DNA of 64,000 bases from Prototheca cutis (lineage: Eukaryota; Chlorophyta; Trebouxiophyceae; Chlorellales; Chlorellaceae). The translations under genes were made by a program, and so were the position numbers. The stretch lies in NCBI GenBank assembly GCA_002897115.2, contig BCIH01000010.1:403475-467474 (forward strand), read 5' to 3'. The notes below the pieces were generated by a model. The model was given only the letters and a program-made list of their open reading frames with translations. It ran no database searches and had not been told where the DNA came from. Below are positions 37,013 through 48,937 of this stretch, piece after piece (within the stretch, counting starts at the first letter, position 1; each line of letters starts with the position of its first letter).

Positions 37013-37865
37013 TCACTTGACTTCGTGCCATTCCACGTCAATGACTCTCGCCGTGGACTCGCTTTCCTTGATGGTGATGGATCGCCCCGTGGCCAGGCGA
37101 ACCTCCACCTCAAGCAGCGGCGGCTTCGAGTCCGGACTGCTTCCGGGGCCCGTCACCTGCTCCACTGCAGCCTGGCCCAGCAGCCGGCCTGAGCCATCTA
37201 CTAACGGCATGACAAGCTGCATGCGCGACTGCATGCGGCCGTTGATATTCGTGGTAAAAGCTGACTGCGACACGGGAGGCAGGAGATTAAAGGTCGTGCC
37301 CGGGAGGGCACGCTGCAGCTCCCGGCTGCCCCGCACCGTCCGCTCTGCCCGTGACTGCAGCTGCGCGGCAGCTTCCTGTGCCTGCCGGGCCTGCTCGGCG
37401 ATGGAAGCCAGCGCCGAGTTCAACACGCCTCCCACCACCTGGCCCAGCAGACCCCCCCCGAACAGCTGTCGCCGTATGTCTGCAGCAGATGTAGTGTAGT
37501 GCTCGGGGGATCAACAAAGGTGCTGGTGCCAGGACAGCTCACATGGGGTCAAAGTAGGTGCAAACGCAGAGACATGGCTCACCATCGGGCAAGGGGCCGC
37601 CACGGCTGGTGCTGGTGGGTTGCCTCCGGCTGGGCAGGATGGCAGACAGGCCCTTGCCGATGGCACTCCCGATCGTGGACACGCCCTGAGAAACCAGGGA
37701 TGCCCCTGCCTTGGCCATGTCGGACCATGACGGCTTCTTGTCTCCGGTAGCGTAGCATCGCACCGCCAGCGCCTGGCCGGGTCCAGCCCTCCAGAAGCCG
37801 GGATGGCTGGGCCCCAGGACCCGCGTCAATGGCGCTTGCAACTGCCGCAGCGCAATTCTACTCAT
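37013..37865 (-). CDS. Conserved-looking protein with mitochondrial presequence, function unknown
   Basis: Two minus-strand exons, 37865..37583 and 37479..37013, join at phase 1 to give 249 residues. The N-terminus MSRIALRQLQAPLTRVLG, followed by VRCYATGDKK, is an Arg-rich amphipathic leader with an R-2-like processing site, which predicts a mitochondrial matrix presequence. Residues ~48-75 hold a Ser/Gly/Ala-rich segment. After the splice, RRQLFGGGLLGQVVGGVL is Gly-rich and could enter a membrane. A helix with EQARQAQEAAAQLQ follows, then a beta-rich C-terminus (LLEVEVRLATGRSITIKE) ending DVEWHEVK. I do not recognise the family. The layout resembles small inner-membrane assembly factors with an intermembrane-space beta domain, but that is only a guess. 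It diverges from the transporter gene across 345 bases. Confidence 0.8.
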
Positions 37866-38210
37866 TATGTATGATGTATTTACATTAGTCCCATGGCAAC
37901 CTTGGGGTCATGCAGAGGCCGTGTGGAGTGGGGGCCGTGTGATCCCGATGGGCAGGTGGGCGATGGTCCAGGGGGAGGGGGGATCTGACGGGAAGCCCTG
38001 GGACGGCGCCCGCAAGCTGGCGTTCCCCACTCCGCGTCTCCCGCTCTGGCCCTTGGCCTTTACTCGAAACACGCGAGATTCTCCTGCATTTCACCGAAAT
38101 GTAGACCTGAAAGCGTCCCTTGTTGTCGGAAGGCAAGCCCGGTAACCCGGAGCCAGGGACTCCACAAGGCCCTTTTTGGGTGGTGACTTGCGGAGGGGGC
38201 CGCACACGCG
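37866..38210. promoter_or_regulatory. Divergent promoter region
   Basis: These 345 bases lie between the start codons of the presumed mitochondrial protein and the TMEM144-like transporter. An AT-rich patch (tatgtatgatgtatttacat) sits within 25 bases of the minus-strand start. No named motif was recognised. Confidence 0.4.
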
Positions 38211-39602
38211 ATGGCCAGTGTGTTCGGCCTGTCGCTGGCCTGCTTTGCTGGCGTGTGCAATGGCAGCTTTGGGCTGATCTCCAAGCTTCCTGTCGTCCGG
38301 AATGCTCAGGCGAGTGTATGTTGTGGAGGCGTCGGGGGCAGGGGGTGTCGGGGAGAGGAGGGAGGGCGACCCTGGCGATCTCGACACTTCCGAGGGGTCC
38401 AGAGCCCCGGCGAGAAATGCTCCAGGACTCTCCATGGCATTGCCGCATCGATACGATTGCGCTCGACACAAGATTCCATTGCACCCCCCTATGTCGTACA
38501 GGTCCCTCCCTATGCCCAGGCCCACTGGATGGCGCAGGGCGCCGGCCTGGCATCCCTGCTCCTGGCACTCCTGCCCTCCTGCCGAGTGCTGAGCTGGTGG
38601 GGCATGCTGTCCGGTCTGCTGTTCGCCACCTCGCTCCAGACCGTGTTCCCGGCCATCGCAATGCTGGGCCTGGGACCCGCCTGCGCGGTGTGGAGTGGCA
38701 CTGCCGTACTGGCCTCGCTGGCCTGGGGCATGGCGGGCGCTGGGGACAAATTGCAGCGCCCACTTCTGGCCGTGCCGGCGGTGGCGTGCCTGGTGGCGGG
38801 TGTGACCGGCGCCTCGCTGGCCCGTCTCCTGGACGAACCACCACACGTCGATGGGGAGGAAGAGGAGGACGGAAGAGGCGTAGCGCAGAGGGCTGCATCG
38901 ACGGTCGAGAAAGGACCAGCCAGTGCGTCGCCGGCACTGTTTAGACCCTCGCAGCAGGAGCGTATGGATTCGGGGGTAATGGAACGGGAGCGGCTGTTGC
39001 CTGGCATACCCGAGCGTGAGGCCGGGCTGTCGGCCCCGGCCTCGCCCGTGGCCGTCCAAGGGGCATCGTACAGCCCCAGCACCAGCCGTCGGCAGCGCAA
39101 CGTGCGGGCCTGGGCACGTGCACTGGCCAGGCAACCTGCATTGCGCGGAACCTTGGCGGCGGTAGCAACGGGTCTGGCCGGGGGCCTGGTGCTGGCGCCC
39201 ATGAGTGCGGCCCCCCCCGAGGCCCAGGGTCTCGCGTTCATGCCCAGCCTGGCGCTGGGCACGATGCTGGCCAGCCCTGTGTACGCGCTGCCCCGCGGCG
39301 CGCGTGAGGCGGGGTTTGAGCAGCTGGGTCGCTCGGCGGCGGTGGTCCCGGGCCTGGCCATGGGCGCAATATGGGCCACGGGCAACGCGGCGGCCGCCGC
39401 GGCCGCCGCGTTGCCCGAGGTGGGACTCGTGCTGGCCTACCCCATCATGCAAGGCGTCGGCGTGGCCGTCGCAGAAGCCTGGGGCGTGCTGCTGCTGGGG
39501 GAGCTCCGGCATGGCTTGCAGAGGCTCGCACTTGTGGCCTCCTGCTGCCTCGTCATCGCTGGGATTGCCTTGCTCGTCCGAGCCAAGGGCGACGGCGTCT
39601 GA
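38211..39602 (+). CDS. TMEM144-like multi-pass transporter (DMT superfamily)
   Basis: Exons 38211..38309 and 38502..39602 encode 399 residues. The intron starts GC: exon 1 ends in CAG before gcgagt, and exon 2 begins VPPYAQAHWM. The frame is open through the intron, but the intron's translation is Gly/Arg-rich and would split a transmembrane pattern, so splicing is favoured. About nine or ten hydrophobic helices are visible, starting with FGLSLACFAGVCNGSFGLIS. The family usually shows NGS in helix 1 and a W near helix 2, both seen here. A hydrophilic Glu/Ser-rich loop (about 38845-39080) divides two halves, and the C-terminus ends with two helices. The TMEM144/GRP group belongs to the drug/metabolite transporter superfamily and is linked to sugars. 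The substrate here is unknown. Confidence 0.78.
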   Translation: MASVFGLSLACFAGVCNGSFGLISKLPVVRNAQASVCCGGVGGRGCRGEEGGRPWRSRHFRGVQSPGEKCSRTLHGIAASIRLRSTQDSIAPPYVVQVPPYAQAHWMAQGAGLASLLLALLPSCRVLSWWGMLSGLLFATSLQTVFPAIAMLGLGPACAVWSGTAVLASLAWGMAGAGDKLQRPLLAVPAVACLVAGVTGASLARLLDEPPHVDGEEEEDGRGVAQRAASTVEKGPASASPALFRPSQQERMDSGVMERERLLPGIPEREAGLSAPASPVAVQGASYSPSTSRRQRNVRAWARALARQPALRGTLAAVATGLAGGLVLAPMSAAPPEAQGLAFMPSLALGTMLASPVYALPRGAREAGFEQLGRSAAVVPGLAMGAIWATGNAAAAAAAALPEVGLVLAYPIMQGVGVAVAEAWGVLLLGELRHGLQRLALVASCCLVIAGIALLVRAKGDGV

Positions 39603-40315
39603 CGGCGCGTTTGTGGGGTGTGTGTTTGAATGCGGTGAGGTTACCGGATCAAGGCCAGCTGTGGCCATACAATCCCTGGCTGCCTGCCCTGACTGAGCGC
39701 TTTTAGTCCTGTNCTCAATCGCTGCCCTGACAACATTGCAGTGAAGCCCTCCGGGCCCCCCATACCTTCTCAAGCATCAACGCTGAGCCCTTTGGTACTC
39801 GAGGATTCACCAGAAACACTCTTCAGTGTGTTGATTACACTGGACCAGCCTTCTGTCCAAAGGAGCAAAGCATCTCGTTCTGTTCTCTCGAATGGGACGG
39901 GGAATACGCTTGGATGCTGCTGTGAAAGCACAATTTTGGAAACAATGCAACACGCTCGCTGCCAGTCAACCCGATAACCATGTGCTTGGCCACCAGAGAG
40001 TACCTGCCGCCATTGCTCATTGCTGCATGGTTGCATGTTGATGCAGCGAGACTTTGCCATGACAACCAGATGAAGAGGGGGATACTGCTATCTCTGCATG
40101 CACCAGCCCCCTCTTAAAAAACTCTTGTCCGTCCCCCCATGCNATGCCACCACCCTTGGCCCACTCCAATAGTCTCTCTGTTCACAGTGCCAGCAAGCAA
40201 AAACAGATGAAACGCAGGGGTTTGGCCAATGCAAGTCAGAGGTGCCGGGCTTGGAGGGGCGCAGACAGTGTTCAGATGTCCACGGCACTCGGCCATCAAA
40301 AAAAAGGAAGAGAGA
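39603..40315. other. 713-base spacer between convergent genes
   Basis: It holds the 3' ends of the transporter and the MAPEG gene. It contains two n calls and is AT-richer than coding DNA. No open frame or RNA structure was supported. Confidence 0.5.
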
Positions 40316-41305
40316 TCAAAACCCGCTCAGCAGCTCGACGGCAAAGTAAGAGGTCATGCCCAGCAGGCTGACCAGTCCGAGGTACATGAACCCTGCGGTG
40401 CGACAAAGACAGTGCGGAAAATGTGGGTGCTTTGAGCAACAGCACTCGTCAGCATGGACCGGCAGGCCTGCAGCGTCCCCCATCTACACCCAGAAAAGAA
40501 AGGCCCCCCGGCTGCACTCACTGCCGCGCATGCGGTTCTTGGGCTCGCCAGTGCTGTAGCCCTTGAAGTAGGCCAGGCGTCCCAACAGGTAGACAACGCC
40601 AGCAACGGACGCAGCGGTGGGGAACTGCGAGGGATGACGACGTGGGAGGGAGGTTACAGGTCAGGTTTGGGTATTCGACTGGCTAGCTCGGAAGTGTCGC
40701 CGCCGTCCGCCGCCTGCCCCCCCCCACTAACCCCCCCCCCCCACCCACACACACAACCACAAGTCCACGTGTCCAATGAAATAACATGTCAACTTCCAAC
40801 CAAGCCCTCCATGACATTGTCTTACCCGCAAACCGGCCGCAATCAGCAGGGAGGTGAAGGTGGAGGAAAACTCTAGGGCGTTCTGGTGGGCCCGCTGCGG
40901 ATCCAGGGGAAACAGCAGGTGCGTTGGGATCACGTGCCTATCTGTCTAACCAGCCCGATGCCGTTTACCAGATCCCATTCACAATGTGCCAATGCGTGAG
41001 CTCCAAAAGCATTCCGCCGCACGGCTTGCTTACCTGGACGCAGTTGAACTTCTTCGCATCCTCGCTATCGCCCGATGCGTACATGGTCGGGTAAAGCACC
41101 TTGAACCGCTTGCGAGCCTCGCCCACTTTCATCATCAGGTACAGATTCTGCGTGCAAATAGGCCCGCCGATGTATTCATCGCTGACAGTGAGAGAATGCG
41201 GGCCGATTCACCCCCACCCGTAACAATCCACCACACCTGGAAGACTGCCGAGGCCACCAGGGTGCCGAGCACCAAACCGTGCTGAGGAACGAGCTGGATC
41301 TCCAT
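40316..41305 (-). CDS. MGST3: MAPEG family, microsomal glutathione S-transferase 3 type
   Basis: Five minus-strand exons, 41305..41237, 41147..41034, 40894..40826, 40624..40522 and 40392..40316, give 143 residues with phases 0, 0, 0 and 1 consistent. The sequence opens MEIQLVPQHGLVLGTL in the first membrane helix. NLYLMMKVGEARKRFKVLYP follows, then the family signature FNCVQ joined across an intron to RAHQNALEFSSTF. The last two helices are VVYLLGRLAYFKGYSTGEP and LGLVSLLGMTSYFAVELL. MGST3 proteins are ~150-residue trimeric membrane enzymes of the ER or outer mitochondrial membrane. They reduce lipid hydroperoxides with glutathione. The conserved Asn, Gln, Arg and Tyr positions are intact. 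Confidence 0.94.
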
Positions 41306-41976
41306 TTTTTTGTTTGCTGTTGGTGATCTCGCGAATATGCGTGGATTTTGAAGCAGACAATATGTGACCACAACGGATTCCGAGCGCTTCTTTTAACGCT
41401 GCCCCTTCCTCAGTGATCTGTTTGTGACGTAACATGCATGTCATATTCGCGGAAAGCCTTCGTACGAAGCAGCTGATGTAAGATGCTCTGTTGTTCTCAC
41501 CCTTTTATCGTCAGCAACGATGAAATGTGTTATCTGCATTGAGCGTCGCAGATCGTCTTCCTTTTGGTGTCGTGCGCAGCCCCCACCATCATGTTTCGCT
41601 ATGGGTTCGAGGTTCCGCCTCTCCCCATGCACTTCTGGCGGCGGGCCCGGGCACGGTTGACGCGGGACCCCTGCTTGTGATGCCTTCCCTTATCATTCCA
41701 GGCGTTTCATTTACTGGGCCTGTTGCACGATGCAATGCGTCATGGGTTTCATCCCGATGATGGCTATGAGATGGAAAGGGACATTCCCGGGCGATTGATG
41801 ACACATTGCGCCCGTGTGCGCCACGACAACGGCACTGCCTCCCAGGAAGCCTTCCAAGCATGGTTGCCAAATAGGGCGCCCAAAGCGACATCAGAGCATC
41901 ATGCAAGGGAAAGAATGGATATTACGAAACATTACATGAAGTTTTCACTCCGATCGTGCCGTGTGACCTGGTGCCG
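41306..41976. promoter_or_regulatory. Divergent promoter region of MGST3 and SPO11
   Basis: These 671 bases separate two start codons. The frame at 41589-41906 on the minus strand is open but unlike protein. Nothing else was recognised, and it could hold unmodelled 5' UTR exons of either gene. Confidence 0.4.
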
Positions 41977-44103
41977 ATGAACTCCTGCTCGCTTGACATT
42001 CATGCGAGCCGAGCGGAGGTGCTGTCTCGCGTCGACGGTCTGATCCGCTGGTTCCTAGAGCAAGTGGTCTCCCTCAAGATCCCAGATCTCGAAGTAGTAT
42101 GTGGAGTCTTTGCAGTCATCGACTTGCAGTGCAGTTGTGCAGCGTCTGCAGCGCTTACATGCTCGTTGTTACGGGGGGCGTGGTTTGGCAGCAGCACGAA
42201 TCCTCACTCCGCAACTTTCCCATCAACCAAACCACAGCAAGGCACGGCCTCGAGAATAGAATCCAGGTCGCTGTGTGGCACACATCCAGAGAGTGCTGCT
42301 CAGTACGCCAGGATATTCTGCTTGCTTCATCAGTGCACTGCAGCGCTTGCCAAAGGTTTGGGTGTGGATTGCAAAAAGGAACGTCCTCATCTGCTCGCGC
42401 TCTGCTTGTGCCAGGAACAGGCATTGGACACTTGCACAAGCCAGACCATACAGCACCGAGCATCGGCAACAGGAACCCAAACGAATATTGAGGTCTGAGT
42501 GTAACGGTCATCCCCCCCTTCCATGTGCAGGCACAGGCATCAACCAGAGGGAGGCGTACTACCGACTGAAAGCCCAGGGCGCTGCCCGCAGCCCCAGAGA
42601 TGTGACCTGCGCGATCCTTGATCTCGTGAGCCTGCTCAACGTCCCGCGTTCGGGACTGGGTGTGCTGGCGAGTGGGAAGGGTCTTGTGGCGGGCAGCTTG
42701 ACGATCTATGCTGGAGGTGCGTGAACATGTCGACAGGCAGTGCTGTGTATGTATGTGAACCGGCTGCCAAGTGGGATTGCCAGGTGAGAGCATTTCAAAA
42801 CAGCAGCCCATGTGCTGCAATGCCATTTGACAACTGGTCCAGCCAGATTGCACTGAACCCAGGGGGTCGTTCCCCTATTGTCCTCTGCAGGGGCCGAGGT
42901 GGACTGCGCAGAGAGCGTGCACGCCCTGCCTGGAGGAGTGGCTGAGATTCAAGACTATGTCCTGCAGACACAAGGCTCGGCATTCATCCTTGTGGTTGAA
43001 AAGGAGACCGTCTTTCAGGCACATGAAGTGAAAGCTGTGGTGTTGCTTTTGCACGGGGCAGAATGGTATTCGATATTATAACTGATGCTCCAACCCGGAT
43101 GGCATGCCCCCCCCCAACCTGGATACCCCACACAACACTGCAGGCGCTCATGAGGTCTGAGCTGCTGGACACCTGTCCCTGCATCCTGGTCACTGGCAAA
43201 GGCATGCCGGATCTGGCCACAAGGTAATAACTGTGTGTTGGTTTCCTGTCTGTTTGCTCAATAGTGGCCTGTCTGCTTCTGGGGATGGGGCCGCGTCTTT
43301 CAAGGAGCATGGATCTAAGGTAGGTGTAAGGTTTCCCAACCACCCCACTCAACATCCAGGGCTTTTGTCTCCTCGCTCGCCTTGGCGTTCCCTGACCAAC
43401 CTCTGCTGGGTTTGGTGGACTGGAATCCTGATGGCGTCAACATCCTAGCCAAGTGAATTGGAGATCGTGTGTGGGTGTATCGCTGTTTGCAGCCATTGCT
43501 GCAGGAATGCTGTTCCATGTCTGGCGACGAGGCAAAGGAACAGTCGGCGTTCTGGGGCACACAGCGTCGAGACTCCCATGAAACCTTCCTGTCTGCTGTG
43601 CAATATCCTGTGTTCATGCCCAGCCGCATCAAGCACACCCACACCTCCTGCAGGTACAGATTCGGGTCTGCCGCTATGGCCCTGGAATCCCCACGCTTTG
43701 CGGTACCAAACCTGCGTTGGCTGGGCGTGCACAGCTCCTGGTTTGACCAGGAGGACTGCCTTCATGTGAGGTTTCTTGTATGTGATGATGCGCCGCGGTG
43801 CTGCTGCGGGTCAGCGCTGCTGCTCTTTTGACTTGGTGGTGGTGGAAAGGCAAGGACGCAAGGTGGAATGGCTCCCATGGTGATCAGCTCTATGATGAAA
43901 CCCCCCTCCCTCTAACCCCTCAGGTACTGACTGCCCGAGACCGGAAGTTGAGTCAGGGTCTGGTAGACCAGCTGGATGTGCATGGCCCTGAATGGGTTGT
44001 CGAGCTGGAGGCCATGCTGGCCTTGGGACGGAAGGCAGACGTGGAGGCGGTTGCGGGGAACCTGGCAGACCACGTGCTCCGGGCACTTGACCGCGCACTT
44101 TAG
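41977..44103 (+). CDS. SPO11: SPO11 meiotic recombination transesterase (Topo VI-A like)
   Basis: Eight exons, 41977..42093, 42238..42355, 42531..42716, 42891..43018, 43144..43223, 43360..43452, 43654..43765 and 43924..44103, give 337 residues with every phase matched. The winged-helix part has AAQYARIFCLLHQC and NQREAYYRL; the YY pair (about residues 88-89) holds the catalytic Tyr that attacks DNA. VPRSGLGVLASGKGLVAG is a hallmark block. The Toprim fold shows ILVVEKETVF (acidic Glu), PCILVTGKGMPDLATR and GLVDWNPDG (Asp pair). YRFGSAAM and VPNLRWLG complete the family pattern. SPO11 makes the double-strand breaks that start meiotic recombination. Exon 4 may end at a GC donor (43018, as modelled) or at a GT donor nine bases later; the former keeps the family spacing. 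The gene converges on the RecD2-like gene. Confidence 0.95.
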
Positions 44104-44358
44104 GAACGTGTTCTGCGTCTGGCACAGGCGCTCTGCTTGGAAGATCGCCACCCTGCAAGGCTTCCTGACAGGCAACACCCACTGTTGTAGGGCCTTGGTT
44201 CTCTTGATTGACTGTCATCATGGCCATTTGTCATGGACACCATACTCACGATGCCCGGTCGGTCAGTGGTCCCAAGCAAGCAGTGCGCGCATTGGGTTTG
44301 TTCGCATCTCCGGGGAGAGGTTCGACCAGGCATCCAGGTGAGTCATCGGCGCGATAGC

Positions 44359-47300
44359 TCACTGAAAAACTCGGCGTTGGTGCTTGGGCAGGTTCTGGCC
44401 CCTCCTGTTCAGTTCTTCCAGCAACGCCGTGTGTCGGTTGGTGTGGTCATGGACGGCCACGGCGTGCTCCAAAGGGCACGACCCATCGTACCCCGGAACC
44501 TTGACCACCACCAGCAGCTCCTTAGCTCGGGTCAGCGCTGTGGGGTTGCGGCGTTGGAGTGATGCGGCGGCCACCGGTCAGCACGTGTGCTGGTCTTAGC
44601 AGGTTTGCGCAGACGTGGATCTTACTATTGCCACCATCACCAAAACAGAACAAGAGAAAAGGTGCCAGCGGTCTCTCTCACCGGTGTACAGGAGCCTGCG
44701 GTTCAGCAGGCGGCCGCTGCTGTGGGAGATGACCAGGACGATGCATTTGGACTCGCCGCCCTGCGCCTTGTGCACGGTGATGGCATAGGCCAGCGAAAGG
44801 TTCACAAGCTCTGATGACTGCGAATTTGATTTTTTTTTTTTTGTATGTTGGATCAGTTGGTCGATGATAGAAGGGACGCCTGCTTGCTTGCTTGCTCGGG
44901 GTGCGTGCCACAAAAAACCTCGTTTGCGACAATCAGCTGACGGTTACGTAATCTTGAAACATGCATTCGACACAACCAAACCCCAGACCACCCACGCACA
45001 TCGTAGACGCACAAGCCATCCGGAGCGCCGGAAAGCGTGTCCCCATCTGCCAGATGAGGGAAGAAGACCACCATGTCCTCGGGTCCGCAGTCATGCACAA
45101 CCACCTGCGCATGAAGAGCGGCCGACTGATCGACTGATCGATTGGTTGATGCTTTGTTTTGTGGTGCGCCGTGCCAGTGCACAGGGATGCCTTGGCCCAA
45201 TTGGGAGCCTGGGTCCATCATCGCGGCGCCGTGCAAAACAAGACCGTTCCTTGAGCAATGACAGGGCAAGCGAACAAGCATGCAGGTCTGCACTAACCCA
45301 GACTCACAGGACAGAGGCGCTTACCTCGCCCTGGTCGCCGTTGAAGACGCCGCGATCATAGTCGTTCACGAGCTGCATAACGCGGTCCCCCGGGCGAAAG
45401 GGCAGCGCCGGCGTGTGCGGCTTCCCTTGATGCTTGGAACCTTGGCCTGCCGGGACGGGGATGGCACCCTGGTAGCCTACTGCCCCCGGCTTCCTCCCCT
45501 CGACATCCTCAGCAGGTGGAGGGTTGAACACGTCCTGCAGCGCTGCATTCAACTGCACACTGCCCAGCTGGCCCCGGCGCAGCGGGCTGATGACCTGGAC
45601 GTCGTCCAGATCCCAAGGAAACCCCTCCGGCACGGCCGGCGGCTGGCGCCTCTCCGCCCCAGACCCCGGCGGCGGCCGCCGTGGTTCGGTCGTCAGGCAC
45701 CGTACAACCTGGCTGACCACCGCTGCAACGTCCTGCGGCCGGTGCACGGTGAGCGCCACGACCCCCGTGCGGGCTGCGGCCGACGTGAGGCCCCACGCAG
45801 ACTGCGCGGGGGGGAGCACAGGGTTGATCCCAGCACGCACCGCGGCGGCTGCCTCGACGATGCCTGACCCAGCCCGCTGCCGGAACACTCGCCGCAGATC
45901 CACCACGGGCACCAAGCCCGAGTCCATCACCGACTGCAGCACTGTCCCAGGCCCTGTGAACAAGACTCGACTGGGTGGGTTTGGAACTGGAGCGCACATT
46001 CATAGCATGCATTCTCCATGCTCTGTGTGCCCTTCAAAATCCCCTTGTTGAAAAAAGACAATTCCAACCCTTCTTGACCCCCACACCCCCTCTGAAATTC
46101 TCCAGAAAAATCGGACCGATGCTGGGCAGTTGATCGGCGTCTCCCACGAGGACGAGCTGTGCGTCGGGGCGCAGGGCCTCCAGCAGCGCGGCGGCCAGTG
46201 GGGTGCTGAGCATGCTGGCTTCGTCCACGAGGACGGCATCGTAGGGCAGCGGGTTGGCAGCACAGTGCTCAAACCGCCCGCTGCCCTCCTGCCCGAGGTC
46301 CAATGCTATGGTATCATCTGTCCTGCTAGAACCGCCCTCGGAGGCGAATTCATCCTCATCGTCATCCATCTCATCGTCATCACCGCCATCCTCACCACGA
46401 CCTCTTCGACGACCCCGGGGCACGTAGCGAAGCATGCGGTGCACAGTGCAGGGCTTGGCAGAAGCCACGGAGCCCGCCATGCGCTGTGCGGCACGGCCCG
46501 TGGGCGCCGCGAGGCAAAAGCTCTTTCCCTGCTGCCGCCACTCCGCCACGATGGTGCCGACCACTGCTGTCTTGCCGCAGCCAGGCCCGCCTGTCAGCAC
46601 CGTCATCGGCGCGTGCATCGCCGTCTGCACCGCCACTTCCTGGCCCTCGGTAAAAGGGAGCGCCTCTGTGTTTGAGTATTTAGATTGCTTGGAGAGGTTG
46701 CGCAAACTTGTGGTGTGGGTGGAGACGGCAGGCCGAGGCGGCTTGCGCCAACCTGGGGAGCCAGCACCCAAACATGCACACCAAGACCTACTGTATGCGT
46801 CGCGCTCCAGCATCGCCTCAAAGCTGCAACCCTGCGCAGGAAATCCCTCGCGGGCAATGCATGCACCATCCCCGTCCCGCGGCGCCTTGTTGCGTGCCAG
46901 TCTGACGATGTGTGCGGCAATGCTGTCCTCAGCCCGTCTCAACCACGGCAGCCAGCAGCGTGTGTCGCCGGCGATGGATCCCATGCTGTTACTATCGCTG
47001 GGCCCTTTTTGTTGTTGAGGCCCAGGAGGCTTGCCACCACTGAGTTTGGCAACATTGCGGTCATCCAGCACGAGGGCCCCCTCGGAGGCCAGACCCCTGG
47101 CCAGTGAAGCCAGGCGTTCTGGAGGAAACGCGCCGCGCACGTTTGACCCCGGGGCAACCTCGTCCAGCAGGTGCCCCGCTGCACGGACCAGTTCGCGCCA
47201 GGGCAGGAAGCAGTGTCCGTCGCCGCCGGCTGCGGAGCGCAGGCAAGCCAGGAGGCAGGCGGTGCCACGCGACGGCTGCCTGGGATCGGTGCCCAGCCGA

Positions 47301-48650
47301 ACCGCGGCCTGTTCCACCTTTGGCCATGGCAGGCCCAGCCCGCTCAGCACGGTCCAGGGGTCGGCGGCTAGCACGGCCTGCGTGCTGGCGCCATACTTTT
47401 TTGCCAGGCGCGCTGACATCAGCATGGGCAGGCCCAGCGCCCGCGCCGCGGCCACACCCAGGTGCGTGCCGGTAGCTGCGTCCCAGCCCCGCTTCATGGC
47501 CCGCGCACGGCCGGCGCCGATGCCGGGGCATGCCCGCAGCTTGGACTCAGCATCCTCCGCATTCAGCATGCCCTCCACACCCTCCCCGAATGTTTCCACA
47601 AGCTTCTGGACCAGAGCATTTTGTTGTTATTGGGGAGAGGGGGGGGGGGGTCTGTTGTCGTAGATTTGGCTACATCAAGAGACTAACAAGTCATGGCCAT
47701 GCGAAGCCTCACGGGAGTGTGCGCAGTCCCCCACCCGCCTACCTACCCACAAACAGACCTTGGCGGTGGCGGCGCCCACGCCGGGCATGATACCGCTGGA
47801 CAGGAAGCGAACGAGTTCCTTGTCGGATTTCGGCGTGACATGCTGCAGGGTCCGTGCCGCCAGGAACCGGCCGTACGTCTTGTGTGCGCCCCAGGTCCCC
47901 TGCACCTTGAGCTGGTGCCCTTCGAACACCTGCGCAAAAAGGAAGGCAGGAAGTAATGGGTTCCCAAGCTTAAACACCGGTATGATCTGGTGTGCAGGCA
48001 TGACACGGCTCATTGCATGCTAGCGTCTTGGCAGAGGAACTTTCTTGCTTGCATTCAGGACACTGCAGGGTGCAAGGCTCAACGGTGCATCGTCATCCCC
48101 TCCCATGGACGACCACCTGCTTAACCTCGATGCCGCAGCCCCTCCCCCACCCTCCCCCCCAGACACAGACTTGGGGCATGGTGCCGGCGACGGTGATGAC
48201 TGCATGTCTGGGACTCTCCAGCTTCAGAATGGTGTACGCATCCTTGTCAGACTTGAACAACACCTTTCTCACAACACCGGTCAGCTCCACGAGGTCCGGG
48301 TCCGTCGTGTCAGCTCCTGCGACCTGCGCTCCAGCAGCGCCGGCCCAGGTCTGCAGCCCGAGATGTTGTCCACGGCGGGGGGCCCACCTCAGGGAACCAA
48401 GGCCGCTGCTTGAGCTGGACAGGGCCTTTGTCCACGTGTGGAGAGCAGACAGTTCGGCATGCCTGCCCACAGTTCTCTCTGCCAGTCCCCTCCTGGTTCC
48501 CAGGGCCCATTGCCCACAATTAAGCCTTCTGACATTCACTGTTCCATTCAGCATGCCGGCAATGAGGGTGCTGGTTGCGTAGCGTGCTGCACGCTGCGTG
48601 GCTCCGCCGAGGAGCATGAGGGCTCGGTGGGCGGTAATAAACCAGTCCAA
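44359..48650 (-). CDS. RecD2-type DNA helicase (superfamily 1B)
   Basis: Minus-strand exons are 48650..48171, 47929..47759, 47605..46117, 45953..45325, 45104..45000, 44817..44682 and 44537..44359, giving 1,062 residues with phases 0, 0, 1, 0, 0 and 1. The N-terminal OB part reads VELTGVVRKVLFKSDKDAYT and then FEGHQLKVQGTWGAHKTYGR. Next are LSSGIMPGVGAATAK and a helix-hairpin-helix tandem (RACPGIGAGRARAM). Walker A is LTGGPGCGKTAVV (~556) and Walker B is AVLVDEASM, with LVGDADQLPSIGPGTVL restored exactly by splicing, then RRVFRQRAGSGI. The C-terminus has VISPLRRGQLGS, FRPGDRVMQLVNDY, AYAITVHKAQGGE and TALTRAKELLVVV. This is the full bacterial RecD2 layout, a 5'-3' helicase. A first exon with many basic residues may be an organelle-targeting leader. 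The start at 48650 is a guess. Confidence 0.93.
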
Positions 48651-48937
48651 GCCACTCAGGCGCGACCATCAACGCTCGCATGGCGCCGAAGGGTATACCA
48701 CAAATTCATGGCACGAATCACAGGCGCGCACACATCCATGCAAGGATGTGCGATTCCCTCCTAGATCGCTTCCTGACCAGGGACCACCCGGAACTTCACC
48801 CCTGCCGTGCCTGCTGTGATGGTGGAACGAATTCGAAACGGGCCAGCAGGCGCCAGCCTTTCGAGCCTAGTCGTCCCCTGTTCTCAGCATGAGAGGCAGT
48901 GATCTTCCTCACATTTTATTTCATTTGTTTCGGCGAA

